Source: Lentisphaerae bacterium GWF2_38_69
GTDB lineage: Bacteria; Verrucomicrobiota; Lentisphaeria; Victivallales; GWF2-38-69
Reading direction: 5' to 3'
Assembly: GCA_001803205.1 (NCBI GenBank)
Contig: MHBE01000016.1
Location: forward strand, 1-35,153
DNA: 35,153 nt
In this document: one piece after another, positions 15,589 through 24,052 of the stretch
How the letters are laid out: every line of letters begins with the position of its first letter
Numbering within the stretch: the first letter of the stretch is position 1
The notes under the pieces: model-generated
What the model was told of the DNA's origin: nothing
What the model saw: only the letters and a program-made list of their open reading frames with translations
Database searches by the model: none
Translations under genes and position numbers: made by a program

Positions 15589-15818
15589 ATTCTTCTATCT
15601 CTACGAATATTATCTACATACTCCTCTGGAGATTGTGACTCATCATCCCAGACTCCTGATACCTTTTCCATCCTGTTTAATATTGCGGAATATCTATTTT
15701 TTATATTACTCTTAATATTCAAACGGATTATCTCTGAATAAGAAAGGTGGCTTTTTCTTTTCTCCTTTTCCAGGAATTTATATATTTCATCATCAAGATA
15801 TATCTGTGTCCTGTGCAT
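15585..15818 (-). CDS. Ribbon-helix-helix type antitoxin (VapB/CopG-like), 77 aa
   Basis: The start is the ATG at 15818, which has AGGAGG five bases upstream; an earlier in-frame start at 15845 lacks one. The N-terminus HRTQIYLDDEIYKFLEKEKR is a ribbon-helix-helix pattern (short beta strand, then two helices with SYSEIIRLNI). The acidic C-terminal part (WDDESQSPEEYVDNIR) would wrap the toxin. Such proteins neutralise the partner and repress their own promoter. The toxin gene that follows, with a four-base overlap, is truncated. Confidence 0.8.
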   Translation of the reverse strand: MHRTQIYLDDEIYKFLEKEKRKSHLSYSEIIRLNIKSNIKNRYSAILNRMEKVSGVWDDESQSPEEYVDNIRRDRRI

Positions 15819-16064
15819 ATTAACCTCCTGCTCCAATGTACGCATGCATTATGATAGTCATTATGTTTTCTTTTTCAATAGAAATTACAACTCAAATTAC
15901 TCTTACAGTTCTGAGTGAAAAAAATTCGTACCTATGCCGGAGATATATCTGGAAAGCAGCGTTCAAAAAAGTTCTCAGAGACTTCTATTTCATAAATAAG
16001 TAAAAATCTATTCTCTTTAAAGCACAAAATAGCGCAATATCGTGAAGAGAGCTATATAGGCATG
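15819..16064. other. Intergenic spacer, promoter side of the antitoxin gene
   Basis: No gene is visible. It is AT-rich and must carry the promoter for the antitoxin-toxin pair, near 15840-15900, where an autoregulatory operator would be expected. A GCATGCATTATGAT stretch at 15842-15855 is partly palindromic but not convincing on its own. The asparaginase-like gene ends at the right edge without an obvious terminator hairpin. Confidence 0.35.
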
Positions 16065-16568
16065 CTATTTTATTTTCTCAAAGCGGCCTTTTTCAACATT
16101 CTTAACTACAGTATCGGCTTCAAAGACTCTGCCGCTCATGACAATATACACGCCAGAAGGAAGACACTGTACTGCGGCAACGGCTCCGCCGACATTGAAT
16201 TCCGCATCGCTGCTTTTAAAAACAGCCGGAGTCATTGACCCGGTAAAGACAACAGTCTTATCTGATTTTGCATCCAACAGAGTCTTCTTTACCTTTTTGG
16301 CAGTTTTTACCATCGTGTCTGTACCGTGAGTAATAACTATTCGCTTTTCAGTTTGTTCAAGAACTTTTTTAGCAACTACTTTCCTGTCTTCATCAGTCAT
16401 TTCCAGGCTATCTTTGTGCAAAATTGAATCAACTTCAAATTTTATAGTAGCGCCCGCCTGAGCAAGAATATTTGATATTGTAGGCGTTCCTACCTGATAA
16501 AGGCTTTTATCATCAAAGTAAACCTTGTCTATGGTTCCGCCTACTGCTATAATTCTGATCTTTCCCAT
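16065..16568 (-). CDS. Short asparaginase-domain protein, 167 aa
   Basis: The chosen ATG at 16568 has AGAGGA eight bases upstream and gives the family-typical start GKIRIIAVGGTIDK. Upstream in-frame codons would read through the end of the phosphorylase gene and are rejected. Both N-terminal asparaginase signatures are present: GGTID near residues 9-13 (nucleophile Thr) and HGTDTM near 85-90. The C-terminal domain of classic asparaginases is absent. Stand-alone proteins of this length form a recognised group of asparaginase-domain proteins, so this is a complete member and not a fragment. Whether it hydrolyses asparagine is unclear, because the missing domain normally supports the dimer. It follows the phosphorylase gene by 14 bases and is probably co-transcribed. 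Confidence 0.87.
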   Translation of the reverse strand: MGKIRIIAVGGTIDKVYFDDKSLYQVGTPTISNILAQAGATIKFEVDSILHKDSLEMTDEDRKVVAKKVLEQTEKRIVITHGTDTMVKTAKKVKKTLLDAKSDKTVVFTGSMTPAVFKSSDAEFNVGGAVAAVQCLPSGVYIVMSGRVFEADTVVKNVEKGRFEKIK

Positions 16569-16582
16569 ATTTTTCCTCTTAT

Positions 16583-19021
16583 TTAGTTTTTTATTCCCCA
16601 AATATCTCTGGCATATTCCGCGATAGTTCTGTCGCTTGAGAAATAGCCCATATTGGCAACATTGATAATCGACTTCTTTGTCCATTGGGGATGATTCCTA
16701 TAAAGGGCATCGACTCTATCATTGCATTCAATATAGCTGTCAAAATCCGCAAGAAGCATGTACTGATCGCCATGATTAAGCAAAAGATCAAAAAGAGGCT
16801 TGAATCTGTCTTTGTCATCAGGCGAAAAATCCCCTTTAGCCATAGAATCCAGGACATTTTTGAGTTCAGGATTTGCAAAATAATAATCATAAGGATTATA
16901 TCCTGATTCTTTGAGTTTTGATACCTCTTCGGCTGTAAGACCGAATATAAACATGTTCTCCGCGCCTATTTCGTCCTTCATTTCAATATTCGCGCCATCA
17001 AGGGTTCCTATTGTCAGTGCGCCGTTAAGAGCAAACTTCATATTACCTGTTCCTGAGGCTTCTGTTCCAGCTGTTGAAATCTGCTGAGAAAGATCGCTTG
17101 CGGGAAAAATCCTTTCCGCAAGTGATACCCTGTAATTAGGAAGAAAATAAAGCTTTAGATAATCTCTGGTCTGGGGATCGTTATTAATAACATTTGAGAC
17201 ATCTCCGACAAGTTTTATGATAAGCTTGGCCGTGGCGTATCCAGGAGCGGCTTTTCCTCCGATAAATACAGTCCTTGGCACAGCATCCTTTGGAATTCCG
17301 CCTTTAAGTTTGTAATAACTATGAATTACTCTGAGAATATTTAGAAGCTGCCTTTTGTATTCGTGCATACGCTTTACCTGCATATCAAAAAGACTTCCCG
17401 GATCTACTGCGAATCCGAACTCTTTCAGGATATAATTAGAAAAAGCCACTTTGTTTTTCTTCTTGACTTCAGCCCATTTATCACAGAATGTTTTATCTCT
17501 GGATGGTTTTTCAAGTTTCTTTAATTCGTCGAGATTCTTTATCCACTTATCTCCGATAACATCAGTAATCAATTGTGATAGAGCCGGGTTGGATTGTTTA
17601 AGCCAGCGCCTTTGGGTAATTCCGTTTGTTTTGTTATTGAACTTATGAGGATAGAGGGCATAGAAATTGGCAAGAAGAGTCTCCTGCAATAATTTTGTAT
17701 GCAGTTTTGCTACACCGTTGATAGAATGCGATCCGATTATCGCCAAATATGCCATTCTTATCTTTTTCTCCTCACCTTCCTCTATTAAAGACATGTCTCT
17801 TTTCTTTGCGGCATCTCCCGGATACGCAGTTTCGATTTCCTGCAAAAATCTGGCATTTATTTCATATATGATTTCAAGGATTCTTGGAAGCAGTCTTTCA
17901 AAAAGAGAAACTTTCCATTTCTCCAAAGCTTCCGGCATGAGAGTGTGGTTAGTATAAGCAAATGTCTTTGTCACTATATCCCAGGCATGATCCCATTCCA
18001 AACCATGCACATCTATAAAAAGCCTCATAAGTTCAGCTATAGCTATAGATGGGTGCGTATCATTGAGCTGAATGGCAATCTTTTCATAGAATTTGTCAAA
18101 ATTATTATGCTGGGCAAGATAATCTCTTATTATCATCTGCAGAGAGGCAGAAACGAAAAAATACTGCTGTTTTAGTCTCAATTCTTTGCCTGACGCATTG
18201 TTGTCATTAGGATAGAGAACCTTGCTTATCGTCTCTTCGAGAGCTTTGGTCTGAACAGCTTTCTCATAGTCACCGCTATTGAAATAATCCAGATTGAATT
18301 CATCGCTTGATTTTGCAGACCAGAGAATAAGACTGTTAACCGTATTGGTTTTGTAGCCTGGAACATAAACTGTGTAAGGTATAGCTATTATTTCCTCAGC
18401 ATCAACCCATTCCGCACCAAATTGACCGTCTTTATTTACTGTATGCTTTACTGTTCCATAGTATTTGACCCTAACAGCATCTTCAATTCTCTGAACTTCC
18501 CATGGGTTATTTTTAAAAAGCCAATTGTCAGGTCTTTCTACCTGCCATCCATCGATTATAGACTGATTGAACATGCCATATTCATACCTGATACCAAAGC
18601 CGTAACCTGGAATATCCATTGTGGCCATAGAATCAAGAAAACATGCTGCAAGTCTTCCAAGACCTCCATTCCCGAGACCTGCATCGTATTCCTGTTCATA
18701 AAGATCTTCCAGATCAACACAAATCTTTTTTAGAGTATCTTTGGTAATTTCTTCCATATCACTATTATCCACAGCATTACGAAGAAATCTCCCCATTAGA
18801 AATTCGAGCGAAAGGTAATAGACTTTCTTAACATTTCTGGTTTGATACTTCTTTTCAGTATCGATTGATTTTTCAGCAAGAATCGCTTTCTGAGAAAAAG
18901 CTATCATGCGGTATTTGTCGAAATCAGTTGTGCTTGAAAGCCTTTTGCCTATAACATGCTGCAGGACATTTTCACAGAATACTTCAAATTTCTGTTTATC
19001 ATTAAGTTTGTTTGCAAGCAT
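16583..19021 (-). CDS. glgP: Glycogen/starch/alpha-glucan phosphorylase
   Basis: The enzyme releases glucose-1-phosphate from alpha-1,4-glucans using pyridoxal phosphate. Evidence: the N-terminal YYLSLEFLMGR block, GLGNGGLGRLAACFLDSMAT, YEYGMFNQ, the QLNDTHPSIAIAELMR motif, KRMHEYKRQLLN, and the PLP site ASGTGNMKF with its lysine near residue 655. The length of 812 fits the maltodextrin/glycogen phosphorylase family. The ATG at 19021 is preferred because GAGG lies six bases before it; the ATG at 19033 would swallow that site. It is followed closely by the short asparaginase gene and is divergent from two sugar-type MFS transporters, which may fit glucan or sugar use. Confidence 0.96.
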   Translation of the reverse strand: MLANKLNDKQKFEVFCENVLQHVIGKRLSSTTDFDKYRMIAFSQKAILAEKSIDTEKKYQTRNVKKVYYLSLEFLMGRFLRNAVDNSDMEEITKDTLKKICVDLEDLYEQEYDAGLGNGGLGRLAACFLDSMATMDIPGYGFGIRYEYGMFNQSIIDGWQVERPDNWLFKNNPWEVQRIEDAVRVKYYGTVKHTVNKDGQFGAEWVDAEEIIAIPYTVYVPGYKTNTVNSLILWSAKSSDEFNLDYFNSGDYEKAVQTKALEETISKVLYPNDNNASGKELRLKQQYFFVSASLQMIIRDYLAQHNNFDKFYEKIAIQLNDTHPSIAIAELMRLFIDVHGLEWDHAWDIVTKTFAYTNHTLMPEALEKWKVSLFERLLPRILEIIYEINARFLQEIETAYPGDAAKKRDMSLIEEGEEKKIRMAYLAIIGSHSINGVAKLHTKLLQETLLANFYALYPHKFNNKTNGITQRRWLKQSNPALSQLITDVIGDKWIKNLDELKKLEKPSRDKTFCDKWAEVKKKNKVAFSNYILKEFGFAVDPGSLFDMQVKRMHEYKRQLLNILRVIHSYYKLKGGIPKDAVPRTVFIGGKAAPGYATAKLIIKLVGDVSNVINNDPQTRDYLKLYFLPNYRVSLAERIFPASDLSQQISTAGTEASGTGNMKFALNGALTIGTLDGANIEMKDEIGAENMFIFGLTAEEVSKLKESGYNPYDYYFANPELKNVLDSMAKGDFSPDDKDRFKPLFDLLLNHGDQYMLLADFDSYIECNDRVDALYRNHPQWTKKSIINVANMGYFSSDRTIAEYARDIWGIKN

Positions 19022-19252
19022 AAAAAACCTCATAATTTTATTTGTATGATAGTATGAAAATTTAATTGGGATTCTATCATAAAAAAATATTTATTGCAAC
19101 AATGATGGAGTTTTTGCGAGGAATCAAGACCAAATCTAATTCCTTAAAATATCTTAGAAAAAGTATGTCTTTATCCTTCAGCATGAGTTATAATAGGTCT
19201 TTATATTTTTAAGGCAAAATAGACTAAATAACTTTACAGACTATTACTAAAT
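19022..19252. promoter_or_regulatory. Divergent promoter region glgP / MFS transporter 1
   Basis: This 231-bp AT-rich gap separates two genes reading away from each other, so both promoters must lie here. I see no clear operator palindrome and no ribosome site directly before the MFS start at 19253. Confidence 0.35.
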
Positions 19253-20737
19253 ATGTTACAAGACCAAACTACTTCTGTTCCTCCTGAACAATTTCCAGCT
19301 AGTCCTACTGAAACAACCAAACTTCATAGCCCGGGATATGTTATAAATCATAGCGAACTTACACCAAAAATATGGGGATTATGGCTTATTACCGGCGCAG
19401 GGTTTGCGCTTGACGGATTTGACCTTTTTGTAATAGGTATCGCGTTCCCTCTTCTGATGAGATATTTTCCCGAACTTATCGGCAACCCAATGCTACTTGG
19501 TCTTCTTGGGGCTGCCGCGCCAATAGGAGCAGTAGTGGGAGCTTCTGTTTTTGGCCGCCTTACTGATACATTAGGAAGAAAAATAATTTCTGTTATGAAC
19601 ATGGTTTTCTTTATAATATTTGCAACACTTTCAGCTTTATCATGGTCGGTATGGTCTCTAATTATTTTCCGTTTTATGGCAGGGATAGGAATGGGCGGAG
19701 AGTACCCTGTAAACTCAGCATATATAGCTGAAATCATCCCTAAGAAACACAGAAAGAAAATGCAGGTTGGAAACTTCTCTTTTCAAGCTATTGGCGCCGT
19801 GAGCGGAGCGCTTGTTGGCTATATTATTCTGAACGCTATCCCTGAAATGTGGACATGGAGGCTTATGATAGGCTGTCAGGCCGTTTTTTCACTTGTCCTA
19901 TTCTTCTTCAGGCTGAGAATGCCGGAAAGCTCCAAATGGCTCGCATCACAGGGGAGAAAAGATAAAGCCGCAGCTACCCTCACGATAATTACAGGCGATA
20001 AGAGAGAAATCAAAGAGCCTCACAAAAAGAAGAGCAAGTTTACAGACATATTTTCCCAGGAGTATCTCAAAGTTACAATCCTCTCGAGTATTCCATGGTT
20101 TTTAATGGACATAGCTTTTTACGGAATTGGAATATTCACGCCAATAATAATTACCCACCTTTTCAAACATGTCCCGATGGACAATATTATAGAAAGAGAT
20201 ATTTTTTCGATTAAAAGCACAATGCTTGTTGAAAGCTTTCTTCTTGTAGGAATATTGCTGGCGATATTACTCATAAAGAGAGTAGGCATGATGAACTTGC
20301 AGGTAAAGGGGTTCTGGGGAATGGGTATCGGCATGCTAATTTTAATGCTTACGCAGTTTGTGCCAAACCAACTATTATTCAATGTTCTTGCCTTCTGCGG
20401 ATTTATTCTCTTCTACCTTTGCCTGAATGCAGGGCCTAACCCTATGTCATTCCTGATTCCAGCAAGAATTTTTCCTACTAAAATCAGGGCTACAGGACAT
20501 GGTTTTTCGGCAGCATTTGCTAAAGCCGGCGCCACTCTTGGAATTCTTTTTTTCCCATGGATGCAGTTGAAATTTGGAGTAACTTTTACTGTATTTCTTA
20601 TGGCTATGGTTTGTTTTGCAGGCGCAATAATCACTCAGGTTTTTGTTAAACTGATTATCAGGGACAAAAGAGCCGTCAAGCTTTTCGAGAAGGCTATTCA
20701 GGATAAAACTAAATCTAAACATGCAAAAACTGTTTAA
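19253..20737 (+). CDS. MFS transporter, sugar-porter-like, copy 1 (494 aa)
   Basis: Twelve membrane spans are expected. The first has WLITGAGFALDGFDLFVIGIA (shown in part), with the Asp typical of the family. The loop 2-3 signature FGRLTDTLGRK is present, as is the MFS motif RFMAGIGMGGEYPVNSAYI at about 140-158, followed by AEIIPKKHRKKMQ. The central loop at about 235-260 is cytoplasmic and basic. The C-terminal half contains NAGPNPMSFLIPARIFPTKIR, which matches the sugar/metabolite-porter pattern of ExxPTxxR. The substrate cannot be read from sequence; a sugar or organic acid is likely. It is a close paralogue of the next gene, evidently a tandem duplication, though copy 1 starts with a longer Pro/Thr-rich tail. 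The start lacks a recognisable ribosome site. Confidence 0.88.
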   Translation: MLQDQTTSVPPEQFPASPTETTKLHSPGYVINHSELTPKIWGLWLITGAGFALDGFDLFVIGIAFPLLMRYFPELIGNPMLLGLLGAAAPIGAVVGASVFGRLTDTLGRKIISVMNMVFFIIFATLSALSWSVWSLIIFRFMAGIGMGGEYPVNSAYIAEIIPKKHRKKMQVGNFSFQAIGAVSGALVGYIILNAIPEMWTWRLMIGCQAVFSLVLFFFRLRMPESSKWLASQGRKDKAAATLTIITGDKREIKEPHKKKSKFTDIFSQEYLKVTILSSIPWFLMDIAFYGIGIFTPIIITHLFKHVPMDNIIERDIFSIKSTMLVESFLLVGILLAILLIKRVGMMNLQVKGFWGMGIGMLILMLTQFVPNQLLFNVLAFCGFILFYLCLNAGPNPMSFLIPARIFPTKIRATGHGFSAAFAKAGATLGILFFPWMQLKFGVTFTVFLMAMVCFAGAIITQVFVKLIIRDKRAVKLFEKAIQDKTKSKHAKTV

Positions 20738-20845
20738 TGCCTAACTAACAGTAAACTAACATTGATTATTCCCTTTGAATATTGTGTATGTAAACTATTC
20801 TGATAGAGTAAACTGATTGTTAAATCTAACTTTAGGAGCCTACCT

Positions 20846-22321
20846 ATGGCGCATATTAAAGACAATCAAATATATAAAACCCCTCTTCCCAGCGGAAAAA
20901 AGACTGTTACGGCCTCAAAGGTTCTGAATGAGTCACGGTTAACTCCCAAAATATGGGGACTTTGGCTTATCACGGGGGCTGGATTTGCGCTTGATGGTTT
21001 TGATCTTTTTATTATTGGCATAGCAATGCCGCTGCTTATGAAGCAATATACGATTCTTGCCCAGGAACCTCTAATTCTTGGTCTTCTCGCTGCCGCGGCT
21101 CCTATTGGAGCCATTATTGGAGCGGCTGTTTTTGGCAGACTAACAGATACGCTTGGACGAAAATTCATACTGGTTCTTAATATGATATTGTTTATTATTT
21201 TTTCTATTCTTTGCGCAGTCGCGTGGGATGCATGGTCTCTGCTTGTCTTCAGGTTCATTGCAGGAATAGGCATAGGAGGAGAGTACCCTGTTAATTCAGC
21301 ATATATAGCAGAGATAATTCCAAAGAAAAACAGAAAGCAGATGCAAGTCGGTAATTTTTCATTTCAGGCTGTAGGAGCCATACTTGGAGCTCTGACAGGC
21401 GTTATTGTTCTTGAACTATTGCCTCAGATATGGACATGGAGGCTTATGCTTGGAATACCAGCGATAATTGCATTTGTACTATTTTTCTTCAGACTCAGTA
21501 TGCCTGAAAGCTCAAAATGGCTTGCGTCTCAGGGTCAGGCAAAAGAAGCTTCAAGAACCCTATCATCACTTACCGGCGACAAAGTCAAAATCTCTGAACT
21601 TAAAAAGAGAGCTCCAACAAAATTCTCAGATATTTTTTCTAAAGATTACATAAAGCTTACGGTTCTAGCTAGCGTCCCATGGTTCCTAATGGACATAGCC
21701 TTTTACGGCATCGGGATATTTACGCCTATAATTCTTGCCTCTTTATTCAAACATTCCACAGGAGATTTCATAGCTAAAGACATTGTAGCAATCAAAGGGG
21801 CTCTATTTGTAGACACCTTTCTGATTATCGGTATCATAATGGCCATCGTGCTCATTAAAAAACGCGGAATGGTCAGCCTTCAGATAAAAGGTTTCTGGGG
21901 TATGGCAATAGGCATGATTATTCTTATGTGCACAGAATATATTAGCAGTATACCGCTCTATTATCTGGCGATATTTTCAGGTTTCACCATTTTCTACCTG
22001 AGTCTTAATGCAGGACCAAACCCCATGTCTTTCCTTATTCCTACAAAAATTTACCCAACTGAGTTAAGAGCCACCGGACAGGGATTCGCTGCGGCTTTTG
22101 CAAAAGCCGGAGCTACGCTGGGAATAGTATTTCTTCCTTGGATGCAGAATACCGTTGGTGTAGCAAATATGGCATTATTCATGGCTATTATCTGTATAGC
22201 AGGAGCACTGATAACACAGCTCTTTGCCCACTTGATTATCATAGATAAAGAGCTAAAGAAATATCAGAACATCCTTGACGGTGTCTTTACTAAAAAACAA
22301 ATGATAAAACACAAACTGTAA
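20846..22321 (+). CDS. MFS transporter, sugar-porter-like, copy 2 (491 aa)
   Basis: AGGAG sits eight bases before the ATG. All motifs of the upstream copy recur: ITGAGFALDGFDLFIIGIA (shown in part), FGRLTDTLGRK, RFIAGIGIGGEYPVNSAYI, NAGPNPMSFLIPTKIYPTELR. The two proteins are alike over nearly their whole length, more so in the membrane parts than in the central loop and ends. They have therefore diverged after duplication, possibly toward different substrates. A 108-bp gap without a terminator separates them, so they may share a transcript. The divergent neighbour is glycogen phosphorylase, which supports but does not prove a sugar substrate. Confidence 0.88.
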   Translation: MAHIKDNQIYKTPLPSGKKTVTASKVLNESRLTPKIWGLWLITGAGFALDGFDLFIIGIAMPLLMKQYTILAQEPLILGLLAAAAPIGAIIGAAVFGRLTDTLGRKFILVLNMILFIIFSILCAVAWDAWSLLVFRFIAGIGIGGEYPVNSAYIAEIIPKKNRKQMQVGNFSFQAVGAILGALTGVIVLELLPQIWTWRLMLGIPAIIAFVLFFFRLSMPESSKWLASQGQAKEASRTLSSLTGDKVKISELKKRAPTKFSDIFSKDYIKLTVLASVPWFLMDIAFYGIGIFTPIILASLFKHSTGDFIAKDIVAIKGALFVDTFLIIGIIMAIVLIKKRGMVSLQIKGFWGMAIGMIILMCTEYISSIPLYYLAIFSGFTIFYLSLNAGPNPMSFLIPTKIYPTELRATGQGFAAAFAKAGATLGIVFLPWMQNTVGVANMALFMAIICIAGALITQLFAHLIIIDKELKKYQNILDGVFTKKQMIKHKL

Positions 22322-22437
22322 CCTGTTTTTTTTATATGTATTTCCACAATTAATTTCTTTTTAATATATTGAGAATCTCTGTATTCATGGCTAAAATAAA
22401 AGTTGCCATAAATAAAAATTCCAAAAAAGGAAAACCT

Positions 22438-22779
22438 ATGAAAAAACTGACAGCCTTATTATCTTTAAGTGCTATTATTGCCCTGGGCTCCGGCTGCTCT
22501 TACTTCTCATGCGAAAAAGCCTCAAAGGAAACTGCAGCTCCAAAAGTAAGTGATTCTGCAACTAAAATTCCTGCTCCGGCTCAAAATCCTACTGATCAGG
22601 GTCAGGATGTGATTGAAGTACAGGAACTGGAACTTGATGCTGTGGAAGTGCCTGCTTCTATGACAACTGACAATGACACTCAGGTAGTTGTTGAAGGGGT
22701 CGAAGTTGACGCTGTAGGAGTAGTTCCTTCAGAAGACGATTCTGCCCAACCTGCAGATCAATCCCAGACTAGCAAATAA
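22438..22779 (+). CDS. Small acidic lipoprotein of unknown function (113 aa)
   Basis: The ATG at 22438 has AAGGA eight bases upstream and begins a lipoprotein signal: KKLTALLSL, then ALGSGC with Cys20 as the lipidation site. Earlier in-frame starts (TTG 22369, ATG 22387) would bury that signal and are rejected. The mature part is about 93 residues, low in aromatic residues and rich in Glu, Asp, Val, Pro and Ala, with two related segments, QELELDAVEVP (about residues 61-71) and VEGVEVDAVGVVP (about 84-96). It resembles a flexible surface or periplasmic tether. I do not recognise a family. It stands alone, in the same direction as the MFS genes and convergent with ftsZ. Confidence 0.75.
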   Translation: MKKLTALLSLSAIIALGSGCSYFSCEKASKETAAPKVSDSATKIPAPAQNPTDQGQDVIEVQELELDAVEVPASMTTDNDTQVVVEGVEVDAVGVVPSEDDSAQPADQSQTSK

Positions 22780-22784
22780 TTATA

Positions 22785-22825
22785 ATTGACACGGGAAGGA
22801 GAGAGATTCATCTTCCCTTGTCAAT
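22785..22825. terminator. Hairpin between the convergent lipoprotein gene and ftsZ
   Basis: ATTGACA-c-GGGAAG (22785-22798) pairs with CTTCCC-t-TGTCAAT (22812-22825), a 13-bp stem with one mismatch and a 13-base loop. It lies between two converging genes and covers the last codons of ftsZ. No long T run follows on either side, so it may act as a bidirectional terminator or as an mRNA 3' end stabiliser. Confidence 0.55.
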
Positions 22826-24052
22826 GTGAATTTCTTTTCTCTGAAAAGTCGGAATGTCAATATCTTCTCCATTATAAAGAGTTTGGCTTGTAGGAGTAAA
22901 AATTCCTCTGCTTCTTGTTGTAAATGGAAGCTCTGGCTGTTCTTCTTTATGTTTTAGGAGTTTATTGACATTCCTGATGATTGCAGTATGAGTTGTAGTC
23001 TTAATATTAAATAACTCTTTCTCTTCAATCGGGACAGTTGAGATAGCGTTTGACTTATCGTAAGTAATAGGAATTACAGTTAATTGAATCTTTTTTTCGT
23101 ACAGTTCATCAATATTAGCGCCTACAACTATTTCTGTGTGCTCACCAGCAAAGGATTTCAGAGTGTCAAGAGCAAACCTCATCTCTCCTATTGTCAAATC
23201 TGAACCTCCGGTTAGCGATATTATTAGGGCATCAGATATCTTCAGCCTTTGCTTTCCTCCTAGAAGAGGAGAGGAAAGTAAGTTTTTCAGAGCATCATTT
23301 ACCCGATCTTTTGTTTCAACTGAAGAAGCTGTGCCGATACCAATCCCGCAATCGGTCTTACCCTTAGCCAAAACATTCAAAAGGTCACACAAGTCAACGC
23401 TTATAGTGCTGTCGCATCTTAGAAGTTCTGCTATTCCGAGGACAGCTTTTGCTACTTCCTCATTCGCCATGGAAAAAGCCTTATCAAAAGGTGTAGTGTC
23501 TGGCAATACACAATAGAGAAGGTCATTTGGTATCGTAATTACAGTTGATTTTGTTCTTAGAAGATTATTTATCTGCGCTTCAGCCGCATCTCTTTTGCTA
23601 TGCCCCTCAAACGAGAAGGGAAGTGTTACCAGCATCAATACAGGTATATTTCGTTCTCTGGCAAACCTGGCAATAATAGGCATACCTCCTGTAGCAGTAC
23701 CACCGCCAAAACCGCCTACAAGAATGAGTAATGATCCGTTTGATATGAAATTCTTTACAGCAATGTTCGACTTATGCGCAATAGCGCTTTCACCTTTAAG
23801 AACATCTCCTCCGGTTCCTATCCCGTTCGTCCATTCTGCGCCGACAAGATATTTTGCAGTTATAGTTGATTTCATAATTGAAGCGGAATCTGTGTCAACT
23901 CCGGCAATTTCAAGCCCTGATGCCTCTTTAATCATTGAGAGCTTCTCAACTATCTTCAAGCCTGCATTGCCTATTCCTATTACCTTAACTCTATCACTTA
24001 AAGGAGGTTTAGATTTATCTAATGAGGATATATTTATAATTTGAGCTGTCAT
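22808..24052 (-). CDS. ftsZ: Cell division protein FtsZ, divergent
   Basis: This tubulin-like GTPase forms the division ring. The fold is recognisable throughout: VKVIGIGNAG (22-31), VDTDSAS (52-58), the G box as GGGTATG (116-122), PFSFEGHSKRDAA (145-157), TIPNDLL (173-179), the T7 loop VDLCDL with Asp220 and Asp223, and SSPLL in the second domain. Two GTP-contact loops differ from the textbook form: GGGTGTG has become GGGTATG, and the first glycine loop is GIGNAG instead of GVGGGG. The C-terminus carries DIPTFQRK, a version of the conserved tail peptide DIPxFLR that binds FtsA. Its start overlaps the ftsA stop by four bases (ATGA). Confidence 0.9.
   Translation of the reverse strand: MTAQIINISSLDKSKPPLSDRVKVIGIGNAGLKIVEKLSMIKEASGLEIAGVDTDSASIMKSTITAKYLVGAEWTNGIGTGGDVLKGESAIAHKSNIAVKNFISNGSLLILVGGFGGGTATGGMPIIARFARERNIPVLMLVTLPFSFEGHSKRDAAEAQINNLLRTKSTVITIPNDLLYCVLPDTTPFDKAFSMANEEVAKAVLGIAELLRCDSTISVDLCDLLNVLAKGKTDCGIGIGTASSVETKDRVNDALKNLLSSPLLGGKQRLKISDALIISLTGGSDLTIGEMRFALDTLKSFAGEHTEIVVGANIDELYEKKIQLTVIPITYDKSNAISTVPIEEKELFNIKTTTHTAIIRNVNKLLKHKEEQPELPFTTRSRGIFTPTSQTLYNGEDIDIPTFQRKEIHIDKGR

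Noticed and set aside
16569-16685. Longer start for the asparaginase-domain protein
   Set aside because: The extension reads through the end of the phosphorylase gene in another frame, while the ATG at 16568 has a good ribosome site and the family-typical N-terminus.
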